Assembly: GCF_030848805.1 (NCBI RefSeq)
Contig: NC_092367.1
Coordinates: 8,401,019-8,465,018 of the forward strand
Source of the DNA: Temnothorax longispinosus
Taxonomy: Eukaryota > Arthropoda > Insecta > Hymenoptera > Formicidae
Length of the DNA: 64,000 bases
Direction of reading: 5' to 3'
Under the pieces are notes generated by a model. It was not told the origin of the DNA, ran no database searches, and worked only from the letters and a program-made list of their open reading frames with translations. A program made the position numbers and the translations under genes. Position 1 is the first letter of the stretch. Every line of letters starts with the position of its first letter. Below, piece by piece: positions 21,248 through 31,275 of this stretch.

Positions 21248-22603
21248 CAAGGTGATTCGAAACAACCTTTTATTCTTCAAACTACAGATTCTTGACACAA
21301 TTCTAAGACAACTTTTCTTCTCGCAAAATTATGTCCATTGCTTACTTTCCAAGATATTAACAAAAATTTTCACCTTATTACCGGCCGAGTACAGGAGCGG
21401 CGCAACTCGGTGCCTGCTGCGATCAGCCGATCGACGCACACAAGCTGCGTACCAATATTTACTACCAGCACAGAAAATCTAAAGTTTATGTTACACACAC
21501 CGTAGATTTTCAGAACTGGCAATAACATTGGAAAACACATACAATGTTTACGCGAGCGTTACTTCTGTAGTAACTTTCGATAAGTCCTTCGCGTAAACGG
21601 GGTTTTGTAGTAAACTTACGATAATTCACGAAACCATTTACAAGAAGTTTCCCGAGAACGTGAAAGAATTAAATGACAAACTCCACAATGCTATTTGGGC
21701 TATCGAAGATGACATTATGGAGAAGATTCCGACAAACCTATTAAGATGCATGAGAGCATGTATCGCGATGAACGGTGGCCTCTTCGAACATTTGCTGTAA
21801 TTAAAGTATCTCTTCCAAAAATAACAAAATCTGCCTTTTTCAGGGCAACCAAATATTTCATTACGAGGAACATTCTCTCAGAGTTTGCAATAATAATCTG
21901 TTCTGGAAGCGAAGTAAGAAGCACGAATTCCGCGTTTAAAATTCGGAAGCATTAACCATTCAGACATTCACATTTGATAGCGCTAGTACCGAGTGTATCG
22001 TGAAATCGGTTTCTCGAAAAGATAGCGTCAAGAGCCTAGAGATGGCGCGCACCCCTACACCTTTCTACACTTAAAGAATACCATCTTGTTAGCATCTTGC
22101 TGTAAACACAGCGATCAACAACTACTTTTACGCGAGCATTACTTCTGTAATAACTCACAATAATTCACTCGATTACGCGGAGTGAATTATCGTAAGTTAC
22201 TACAGAACCCCGGTTACGCGGAGGACTTATCGTAAGTTACTACAGAAGTAACGCTCGCGTAAATATTGTATGTGTTTTCCAATGTTATTGCCAGTTTTGA
22301 AATTCTACGGTGTGTGTAACATAAACTGTAGATTTCCTGTGTTGGCAGTAAATATTGGTACGCAGCTTGTGTGCGTCGATCGGCTGATCGCAGCAGGCAC
22401 CCGACGTAAACGCCCGCGTCTAACGGTGAGTTGCGCTGCTCCTGCCTATCTCCTGTACTCGGCTCGTAATAAGGTAAAATTTTTTGTTAATATCTTGAAA
22501 AGTAAGCGTTGGACACAATTTTGTAAGAGGAAAAGTTGTCTTAGAATTGTGTCAAGAATCTGTAGTTTGAAGGGTAAACAAAAGGTTGTTTCAAATCACC
22601 CTG
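21248..22603. mobile_element. Mariner/Tc1-like element with long inverted repeats
   Basis: Inserted in the LINE reverse transcriptase between TA dinucleotides (21246-21247 and 22604-22605). The ends read caaggtgattcgaaacaacc and the complement of cagggtgatttgaaacaacc. Inverted arms reach about 370-480 bp and share the ctcctgtactcgg and cgagcgttacttctg blocks. The LINE frame is compatible on both sides of the insert. Confidence 0.8.
21640..21800 (+). pseudogene. C-terminal remnant of a mariner-like transposase
   Basis: About 45 codons ending RACIAMNGGLFEHLL and a TAA at 21798. This tail (Arg, Cys-Ile, Gly, Phe-Glu-His-Leu-Leu) closes many insect mariner-superfamily transposases. The catalytic DDE part is absent, so the element is non-autonomous. 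Confidence 0.55.
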
Positions 22604-23198
22604 TATATTAAATCATATCTAGAAAATTGTCATTTCCTGGTCAAATGTGGCGAAGCCATTACAGGCTTTTATGACATAAAAGCTGGGGTACCACAAGACA
22701 GCGTCCTTGGCCCTATCCTGTATCTTCTCCTGTATACCTTTGACATTCCGATCCCACAGCATACAATGACGGGAACATTTGCTGACGACACAGCTATACT
22801 TGCATCGGATGTAGACCCAACGATTGCCAACTCTATTCTTCAAAACAGTCTTAATGAGATCTCGAGATAGATAAAGAGATGGAGAACAAAAGTTAATGAG
22901 ACCAAGTCAATACATGTGACCTTTACAATGAGATGCGAGATTTGTCCCCTGGTTTTACTCAACAACATACAGGTTTCACAAGTTGACGTGGTGAGATTTC
23001 TTGGCATGTACCTCGACAGACGTCTCACATGGAAAAAGCACATTCACCAAGCGGAAAAAACTTGGACTGCAACTTCAACTTTGTAAAATGTACTGGATGA
23101 TGACCGAAAAATCCAAATTATCACTGGAAAACAAAATTACTTTACAAATGTATTCTAAAACCAATATGATCGTATGGGATTTTTTTAACTGACATATT

Positions 23199-24172
23199 TG
23201 TGGCGGTCCGCGCCACTAATGATACATCCCTGCGCAATGCCTGTAATACCGGCAGTTCGCAGCAACGCCGATAGGCGTCGCATCGCCGGGGCAGCTTTGC
23301 GAGTTCAAAATTCTGCACCGACTAGTATAAAGGGAGACCCCCTACGGGCTCGAGAAGATCTTCCCGGCGCTAGTCGCCAAGCCAGCTACAGCGCTAGCCG
23401 CTAGCTGACACACGGCGCGAGTTGCCCGGTTACAGCGCGAGACGCTGGCCGAAACATACGGCGCGAGTCGCCCGGCTACAGCGCTAGACGCTAGCTGATA
23501 CACGGCGCGAGTCGCCCGGTTACAGCGCGAGACGCTGACCGAAACATACGGCGCGAGTCGCCCGGCTATAGCGCTAGACGCTAGCTGATACACGGCGTGA
23601 GTCGCCCGGTTGCAGCGCAAGACGCTGATTGAAACCCACGGTGCGAGTCGCCCGGCCAAAGCGCTAGACGTTTGCCGAAACCTACGGCGCGAGTCGCCCG
23701 ACCACAGCGCTAGACGCTCGTCGACCCTCAAGGCGCTTGGTCGCCGTTCGGCAGTAGCGCGTGAATGCTCACCGACTCGAGGCGCCTGGACGCCCTCGGC
23801 AGTAGCGCACTAACGCTCTCCGAACTCTTCGGCGCCAGTCGCCCGGCTACAGCGCAAGACGCCAGCCAACCTACGGTGCTCGGTCGCCCAGCTCTTTGTT
23901 TCAGGTCACATACGGACTGCTACGGCACACAAAGTAGCGCGTGGACGCTCGCCGACTTCCTAGGCGCACGAACACCTTTGACTTCCACAGAAACCAGCCC
24001 AAGGAAGGAAGGAATAAACGCGGCCACGCAGACCAAGCCGACAGGAGGCAGAATCATTCTCTAGCAAATGACATTACAAACACTGACACATTCACAGTTG
24101 TATATAGAGTAAATATATATCAATCGTTGAATGCAAATCCGTGTCATCTTCCTTTCTACCCCTTGCGATTCA
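23199..24172 (+). repeat. Putative Gypsy-type LTR with internal minisatellite
   Basis: Starts tgtggcggtccgcgcc and has a TATA-like tataaagg near 23327. The middle is occupied by a 44-50 bp tandem array. An aataaa lies near 24011 and the putative end reads attcaca near 24172. The end and the target duplication are not certain. A spacer of about 60 bases of unknown nature follows. Confidence 0.5.
23365..23900 (+). repeat. 44-50 bp minisatellite, about 12 units
   Basis: Units of the type cggcgcgagtcgcccggcta followed by cagcgctagacgctagctgataca. Two variants alternate (one ends gctagctgataca, the other gctgaccgaaacata) over the first five units, after which the array decays. Confidence 0.85.
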
Positions 24173-24239
24173 CAACCTTTGGGCCAACTCCTACTCACGC
24201 ACCGTAGAATAAGGTAGAATACCGCATAATATAAGTAGT

Positions 24240-24658
24240 AGCGCCCATATATTAATTTTGCTTTCTCATATTTATTAAATATTTTCGTATATATAAACAG
24301 TAAAATTACTTTATAATTTAAACTGAAAATAATATAATTGTATATGAAATTATATAGTCATATAAGATTATATATGATCAAATCAGAACATTGGATCTTA
24401 AAGTATCCGATAGATGGCATTCGATGTGATCTGTTTCTCGTATTTAAAATTTGACAAACAGTGTTATAAGAACGGCATCGTTCGACACGACACTGTTTCG
24501 CGCTATTCTTGCGCGACGCTGTCTCGGAGCGACACAATTTTTGTATCAGTTATATCGTGGAGTTCACTCTTATAATAAAGTGACACGCTTAAAAAATAAC
24601 AATTGAAAATATATAACAATTTTCTAAAACTTATTTAAATATATATGTCCTTATATAT
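24240..24658 (+). repeat. AT-rich dispersed repeat, also at 39860-40010
   Basis: Shares atccgatagatg, tctcgtatttaaaatttgac and aacagtg with a copy at 39880-39960. Around it are tatataat and tatatgat words of the AT-rich family seen at 33.4, 37, 39.2 and 40.2 kb. No coding signal. Confidence 0.5.
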
Positions 24659-25326
24659 TGTTCGGCGCTCGCCTCAATGTAAATAGTAATCGTTAGTAGT
24701 TATTAGCTTAGTCACATTCGTTGTATATATCGTTAGAATTTTATCATTAGGATATTCACGGTGACTCGCGCGAAACGTCAGCAGATCGCGACTAACTCGC
24801 ATATCGATATTTTCGCGACTCACTAATTGGTGCTGCCCTCGTTCACCCTACGAGGGCACCATCAACAAGGAAGAACAGACTGCTCGCTCGCGGCGCTGTT
24901 ACAGGACCGCGAGCACTCACTCAGATTCGAGCCGTCGACGTGAACTCTCGCAATCTAGTCGTCATGTCACCGCGAACACTCGCTACGAAGTCTAGAGGTG
25001 CCCATTACACACTCGAATTACGGAAGGCCTTATAGGTCTCGCTCCTCCGGGAGAGCGAACTTCTACTGCTTCTGCCTTGCCTGCACTGCTTTGCGTGTCT
25101 GCCTGCCTGCCTGCTGCTTGCCTGCCTCTGCACGTACCTGCTTGCGCTCCGAGAAAGGACGAGGTCCCTCCAGGAGACGACGGCCGACCGAACGGTGAGT
25201 CGCATGTTTCACTTTCTTGCGTTTTATCGCTAAATTCGAGTTGAGGAGACGATACACACCTCCTCTGGTCCTTCGAGAAAATTCTAGACCAACTCGCAAG
25301 CCGGGGCCTTACACCCCCCCGAGACA
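24659..25326 (+). repeat. Solo BEL/Pao-type LTR (copy B), 668 bp
   Basis: Begins tgttcggcg and ends gagaca, flanked by tatat on both sides (24654-24658 and 25327-25331). It carries the same landmarks as copies A and C: gcgaaacgtcagcagatcgcg, a CTGC-rich stretch, aacggtgagtcgc and ctggtccttcgag. The flanks are AT-rich, so the 5-bp duplication is moderate evidence. Confidence 0.7.
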
Positions 25327-25819
25327 TATATAATCTTATATAATCATATATGACCATATAAACTTTTATCAGGCCAAAATTCATATCCCTCCAGGGGCTA
25401 TTTGGCGCCATTTTGGATTCTTCGGGATCCATTTGGAGTCATTTGGTACGGGTTTTGCGAACCCGGAGTGCCCGAGCACATCAGTACCGTAATCTACGGC
25501 AGTCCTTAAGGGCTGTCGTGGACCGGGGAGCCCTTTCAGAGCTCGCGAGGTAGGCGGCCTTTATAAAAAGTCCGCCCGGCCGGACGGGGCCGTGAGGGAC
25601 GAGCTTTGCTTCGTTGCCCAGCCGTCCTATGGAAAGGAAAACCCAGACAGAAAACCGGGGGACCGGCTGCCCTGCTTAGGAGCTTGGCTAGCTTTGGCTA
25701 CCCAGACTCCAACAGCCGGTAGGGGAAGACGACCTTGACTGCAAACGACCGGTCGGCCGGGACCGAGAGGGGGCGGGGTTTTTGTCTCACTCCACCGGCC
25801 TAGAAGAAGGACACCTCAA
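25327..25819. other. GC-rich segment of unknown origin, perhaps a LINE untranslated region
   Basis: After about 100 AT-rich bases, a GC-rich block (25440-25810) with ccggccggacgg and gggaccgagagggggcgggg resembles untranslated regions of R1-clade LINEs in composition only. No frame can be supported. Confidence 0.3.
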
Positions 25820-26080
25820 GAAAAAAAATAAACGTGCATAGTAACAACTGTGCCGCAAACACGTAGAACTACGTCGACTGTCACTACTTCATGTTAAAGT
25901 ATTTAGCGAAAGAAAGTAGACGTAGGGCTACGTCAACTGTCACTATTATTTAGCGAAAGACAGTTAACATAGCCCTACGTCTACTTTCTTTCGCTGAATA
26001 CTTTAACATGAAATAGTGACAGTTGACGTAGTTCTACGTGTTTGCGGCACAGTTGTTACTGTGCACGTTTATTTTTTTCG
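25820..26080. mobile_element. 261-bp near-perfect foldback
   Basis: Arms of about 120 bp run from aaaaaaataaacgtgca to gctacgtcaactgtc and pair almost perfectly around a loop of about 17 bases. It holds repeated acgtagnnctacgt palindromes. No coding capacity. Confidence 0.85.
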
Positions 26081-27240
26081 TTTTTGATGCCAATGTGTTT
26101 CTTATGTTCTAAAACGTCGAAATATCGCATTAAAAAAAAAAAAAATGCAAAATTGCTAATAATAAAGGGGTTACCGATTTCTGTTTAAAAAACAACACAA
26201 CTCCCAAATTTCTATAACTCAAGAACTGATTAACTAAATTTTAAAGAATTATACATGAAATAGGGGAATCAAAAACTACGCAACTGGTTTAAAAATCGGT
26301 ATCGAAAAATTAACACCACCATCGCCATTCCCGGAAAATTTTACCCCTGTTTCATATATAATTCTTTAAAATTCGGTTTATTAACAAATGAGTAGTTCGC
26401 GGAAAACGTTGCAAGAAAAAAATCGGTAACACCTTTTGGAGATTTTATAGACTTTAGAGAGAAAATAAGACTATATTACAATCAAATGACAACTTATTTA
26501 TTACTCTACAATTATTATTTTCAAAAATATAACAAAAAAACAGAAATCGGTAACCCCTTTATTTTTTGTAATGCATTTTTTTTGTAATGCGATATTTCGA
26601 CGTTTTAGAACATAAGAAACACATTGGCATCGAAAACTACGCAACCGGTTTAAAAAAATTGGTATCGGTATCGGTATCTTATATTAAATCAATAAATATT
26701 TTCCTATAAAATAAAATTATTTCCCAAAAAATTAAAAAAATCGGTTTCCAGAAAATCGGTAACAAAAAACTATACACATCATAGCACTCTCCAGAAAATT
26801 CTACCCCTATTTCATATACTTTTGGTAATATTTCGAGAAATATTTCCCGAAAAATTACATATTATTTCTCAAAAATTAGACAAATTTTGGTACCGGTTTC
26901 CAAAAAATCGGAAACAAAAAATTATACACATCATGGCAATCCCCGATAAATTTTACCTGTTCAAGATATCACAAAATTCTCACTCTGGTTCCGCGTAGTT
27001 TAACCTTCGAAAAATAGTCAAAGTTAACTACTTTTATTCACATTCATACATTGCAAAATAATTCACATTAAACATGTCAATACGATGATTATATAACGTT
27101 AAATCAAGATAGAATATTAATAAATGAACATAATGAGTAATCTTCCATAATGCACGTTAAAATACACTTATTTTTTATGTAATTTTGTTAGAATCATGTC
27201 ATTAAACGATAATAGTACGTTAACATTCTGAAAGAAAGAC
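26081..27240. repeat. Degenerate AT-rich repeats, partly inverted
   Basis: The segment at 26085-26190 (atgccaatgtgtttcttatg to ggggttaccgatttctg) is repeated inverted at about 26535-26635. A second motif, ggaaaattttacccctgtttc and variants, occurs near 26330, 26800 and 26945. From about 27000 to 27240 I see only unremarkable AT-rich sequence. Confidence 0.6.
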
Positions 27241-28129
27241 TTGTTTATTATAATTACGCTTTACGCGAATCAGGTGGATATAAGCGAGTTATCTCTAATA
27301 GGTTAGTATTAAGCGCATAATAATGTCGTAGGACAATTAACTTAAATTCTCGACAACGCATTCGAGTCCTGCAGCTAGAAACATTACAAATAATTCCGCG
27401 AAGTAATATGACCGTTACGATCAGACTTATTCGGCACTCGCGAGGGTCGCGAATGCCTGCCGACTGTAATATGGCGAACAGCCGCCCGCAATTATTATAG
27501 AAATATCGTATGCATCGGAGAGCCGGCTTATTGTTTCTCTCCTTACCGTACCTGTATAGGTGTGGAATATAATAGCGGATGGAAGGATGCCGCAAGCCAG
27601 ACACCTTCGCAAGGGCGGACAAGCGTGTTGTCGCCCTTTCTCTCGTATAGGTTGCTGCCCACTTTCGTACGCAAGGTACCGGCAATTACACAATGCAGTC
27701 GTACACCACACACGTGACGACGTCGAGCAACGACTCGACCGACCAACACATACGCAAGAAAAGCGCTCCAGAACCTGTCTCGCTCGCTCCCCGCGACGAC
27801 TACGCCGCCGCGGAGATTTTCCCGTCGATAGATTACCGTCGCTCAATTCTCGATCCAAACATTACCCCTACTTTCTATATAATTCTATATTATTAGTTTC
27901 GAAGATCTAAACGTTCAAAGTGTGACATGTTTTCGTAGCATCTACAAGAAAATTAGCTAAACTTTCTAACGCTACTATATCGAAACGGTAACAAATAGAG
28001 AGTTCAGTCTTGTTTTATCATAAATGGGACTTCTTAAGCTTTAAAATGAGATATATGTCATTCATTATTCTACGATTATTAGTTTCGAAGATATAAACGT
28101 TCAAAATGTGACCTGTTTTAGTTGCATTG
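27241..28129. other. No gene supported; a short direct repeat present
   Basis: Moderately GC-rich to 27860. Chance-looking frames on both strands, one ending DDYAAAEIFPSIDYRRSILDPN (27693-27896), have no recognised family. A 45-bp direct repeat (ttagtttcgaagat, aaacgttcaaa, tgtgac) occurs at about 27893 and 28079. Confidence 0.4.
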
Positions 28130-30488
28130 TGGCATCCGTGGATACCCCCCTTACCGCGGAGAAAGACGTAGTTCTACGTCAAAACTACGGGATGGGTGGG
28201 CTTTGATCCCTCGTCCATTGCACGCCGGTGCTCCGGCAAAGCGGGGGATCTGGGGTTCACTGTGGGCCGCCTGGGCCGCTCGGACTTATTCCGAGGTCGG
28301 GGCCAGACGGCCCTGGGAGGGAGGACCCACCGGGCCACCCGGACATCTTTCGGGGTTGGGGCCGGTGGTGTCCTGCCGCCGGACGTAGGGCCGGCGGCGC
28401 GTACGGTAACCCATCGGTCGGCGACTGCAACTACTGGGGGTTCTTCGTGTGCCCTGTCCTCTCGCGGGCGGTGGGGGCCGGGGACTGAGCTTGCTCAGCC
28501 CGGTCCCTTGGCGCGCGGGAGGAGTATGGAGGTTCCCCCTATCCAAAGTCGGCTGGTCGGTGGCGGATCTTAGCTGGTCGCCCCGGCGGGCAAGGCGATG
28601 GAGGGGTTGCAGCCTTTTTCGCCCTATCCGTCCGGGGGGGCCCCCCGCGTGGCGGCGCCTGCTGCGGTGCCCGGGTTGTCGGAGGCCTGGGACCCCCGAA
28701 ATGCCCATGGGAGGAGGCTTGCCTCGCCCATGGGTGAATAGAAGGCCTGGAGTCCAGTGCCCCCACGACAATTCGGGGGCCCGTGACATAGCCAGCCTCC
28801 CGGGAAAACTCGGGGCCCGGCCAGTGTTTCGGGGCTGGTCGGTGAGGGCATGCCCTGGCTGGTGAAGCCGCAGCGGGTTGGGGTGTTAAAACGAAATATG
28901 TCTGCTAATAAGAAGAACAGTTTGAAGAAGAAACCTTCTCCATCTTTATTCTTCTCTAAGAAGGACACGCATGGAGATCGAAGGAAGAAACGTGGCGGTC
29001 TGGAGATCTCTAAGGAGAACTTAGCTAAGGCCTTGAAGATTGAGAAGGAAGCTTACGAGAAGATAGATCGGATAAAGAAAATAACTTTTACTGATAGATT
29101 GGAAGAGTCCAAGCGAGTCTTCGAATATAATCCTGAGGAGGCAAAAAAGATGAGATGGGTTGCGTCGCGGTTTCCGTTTCCTTTGAAAGGCGGCGTTCAG
29201 GAGCTGACCTCTCAGGAGTTGCTGGATAGATCGTCATACTTTTTGGAGGAACAAATGTCCACTCTTTATGAAGAAGACGATATAATGAGGAACGAGGAAT
29301 TCAAGAATTACTGCGAGATGGTGGAGGAAGTAAATACGGAGCTGGATAAGAGACTTAGGAAGGCCACGGCTAAGTGAAATGAGGCGGCTAAGCGCAACAA
29401 GAACGCGGAGAAGGAAATTGCGGACTATAAGTCTTGTATCGCGGATATGGAGGTGGAAGTTTTGCCTCCCTCGAGCGTGGAGATCAGGGACATCTCTGTT
29501 CAAACGGAAAGCTCTATGGCGATAGTTTGCCTTACTGACAGTGCGGGAAAAGACATGATGGAGGTAATCGCGGCTTTCGACCGTAAGATCACGGCCCTTA
29601 CCAAAGAGGTGAATTCTCTTAAGGGAGTTATGGTATCAACCCCAGCTTCGGCGAGGGACAGGAGAACGGAGAGAAATAGTGATGTAAGGGATGCAGCTGC
29701 GGGGGAAAGTGTTGGTGAAAGTGCGCCGGCCTTTTCCCGGATCAGCGGGAAGGATGCCCCTGCCCCCTCCCGCGACTTACGCCGGGGTGGTAAGGGTGGG
29801 GGGAAAAGACAGAAAGAAAAAAGGGGGTGGGAAGGGGATTTTCGTGACCTCCTCCCTGCCCCAAGTGGGTGGACAGTCCGCGCGGAACAGGAATAAAGCG
29901 CGGATTCCGGCCCCCTCGGGGGCAGCGGTTGTTGAGGTGACGATTCTTCTTTCGGGGGGATCGATCACGTACGCGGACGTTATTAAAAGGAGAAAATATC
30001 CTTGGCGAATTTGGGGGTGGACAGCCTGCGCTGTAAACGGGCCTCTTGTACGAGGTTCCCGGTGAGAATTCCACCGCACAGGCCGACCTCCTGGCGACTC
30101 GTCTCCGGGAAGTCTTGGGGACGCGATAGGTGCGGATCACCCGATCCTCCAGACGCGTGGACGTGCGCGTGGGAGGGTTGGATGATTCCGCTACTCCAGA
30201 AGACGTGGTGGAGGCGTTATCTAAGATCGGGAGATGCCTCCCCGGAGAGATTAAGTCCGGTTCGGTCCGGAAGTCTCCCCGGAGTGCGTGTGCTGTCTGG
30301 GCGCAGTGCTCTGTCGCTGTGGCCAGTGCGGCGGTAAAGATTGGGGGTATCCGCGTGGGCTGGATTAAAGCCCACGTGGAGGTGTTGCCGTCCCGACCTT
30401 TGAGGTGCTTTAAATGTCTCGAAACCGGACATGTCCGATTGACATGCACCTCCACGGTGGATCACTCCATACCTGCTATCGATGCGGG
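28130..30488 (+). pseudogene. R1-clade LINE: 5' region and ORF1 (gag-like), broken
   Basis: The GC-rich 5' region (28130-28849) contains only chance frames. ORF1 starts at the ATG at 28850, or at the one near 28898. It has a Lys-rich N-terminus and a charged coiled-coil region with EEDDIMRNEEFKNYC. An in-frame TGA at 29375-29377 interrupts it, after which the same frame continues (IADMEVEVLPPSS). It later shifts near 29770. From about 30130 a domain ending in the zinc knuckle CFKCLETGHVRLTC (30402-30443) is readable; the second knuckle begins CYRCG and is cut at 30488 by an LTR. CCHC knuckles after a coiled coil are typical of R1-type ORF1, a nucleic-acid chaperone. ORF2 is absent. Confidence 0.75.
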
Positions 30489-31206
30489 TGTTGCGTAGCA
30501 TCCGATAGGTCGTGCACGACATGCGCATTAACATATATAAAGGCATGCACATATACATGTGTTGCATCTAAGAGAGACGGACCTCGGACGCACAATTGCA
30601 CACACGTGCGCATGTACACAGACATGCGACGGCTAAGTAAATATCCTCGAATCCAACAATGATCGTCGCCACTCTTTCCGTCTGGCGGCGCGAGTCAAAA
30701 GGAACCGCGGCGCCGATAATCGCAGGACACCGTCGCCGCCGTGATCGCCTCATCGATGTCTCACTAGTCGAAGGGACCAATGAGAAATCTTTTCGATGAA
30801 ACGGGGATAGGGAGGGAGATCGCGACGGAAAAATCAGGCATTCTGCCTGTAGCCACAGTTGAGAGTGCACGCGATAGTCGAGTCCAATCCAATTGTGCGT
30901 CCGAACGATCACGACCAAGAGAAAGAATCTCTCAGACGTTGTCGTGTGTCCGTCAGGCGGCTCAGGGCAACAGCCCCCAGGCGTTGTCGCCCGACCGGGA
31001 TCCAAGGCAATAGTTCTGAGACGTTATCCCGGTCTCGCGCGTAGAACATTAAATAAAGCGAGTACTTGTTTCGGCAGTACATATCATACGGTCTAATCCG
31101 CGAGTTACTGTGACGTAAAATCGATCTCTTTTGTATTGAAATACATAAATAAACTTTATTCGAAAAAACAGCGTTCATGTGAATAACATCTACACTGACA
31201 CAAACA
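30489..31206 (+). repeat. Solo LTR, 718 bp, with 5-bp target duplication
   Basis: Starts tgttgcg and ends aaaca, flanked by gcggg on both sides (30484-30488 and 31207-31211). Contains a TATA-like tatataaaggc near 30533 and aataaa signals near 31054 and 31148. It splits the zinc-knuckle region of the R1 LINE, which continues after it. The family is not determined; the 5-bp duplication fits Gypsy or BEL. Confidence 0.85.
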
Positions 31207-31211
31207 GCGGG

Positions 31212-31275
31212 ATTGGGAGCCACCGTGCCGGCCTCTGCTCTGCGGCGTCCCCGAGTTGTCCGCTCTGTGCGGGCT
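31212..31275 (+). pseudogene. R1 LINE ORF1, zinc-knuckle remainder
   Basis: In the frame that follows CYRCG before the LTR, this reads Gly-Ile-Gly-Ser-His-Arg and then two further cysteines and CPLC. It therefore completes the second knuckle (CxxC, H, C) and starts the third. It is then cut off near 31276. Confidence 0.7.

Larger units (their letters stand above)
19495..23195 (+). pseudogene. Jockey-type LINE ORF2 (endonuclease and reverse transcriptase), broken
   Basis: The APE-type endonuclease is read from 19517, changing frame near 19745, to 20162, with FISGGDYNTKH and HLIDFCVV then SSDHTPVLV. A linker with stops spans 20163-20455. Reverse transcriptase fingers and palm follow: KKAPDCDLL, then FGFRHKHGT and SQAFDRVWH at 21015-21246. 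The frame is then split by a 1.36-kb mariner-like insert. It resumes at 22606 with AGVPQDSVLGP, FADDTAIL (catalytic FADD) and VRFLGMYLDRRLTW. The reverse transcriptase box has QD where QG is usual. The 3' end is lost at the LTR at 23199. Confidence 0.85.

Noticed and set aside
23198..24207. Ser/Ala/Arg-rich frames in the minisatellite LTR.
   Set aside because: Period of the frames equals the repeat period; they disagree between units with different indels.
27254..27896. Overlapping 143-codon frames on the minus strand and 67-116 codon frames on the plus strand.
   Set aside because: No recognisable domain and mutually exclusive frames. One plus-strand frame looks exon-like at its end, but evidence is too weak for a gene.
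28196..28865. Several long GC-rich open frames on both strands.
   Set aside because: They overlap in all frames in a GC-rich LINE 5' region, the usual effect of few stop codons; no family is recognised.
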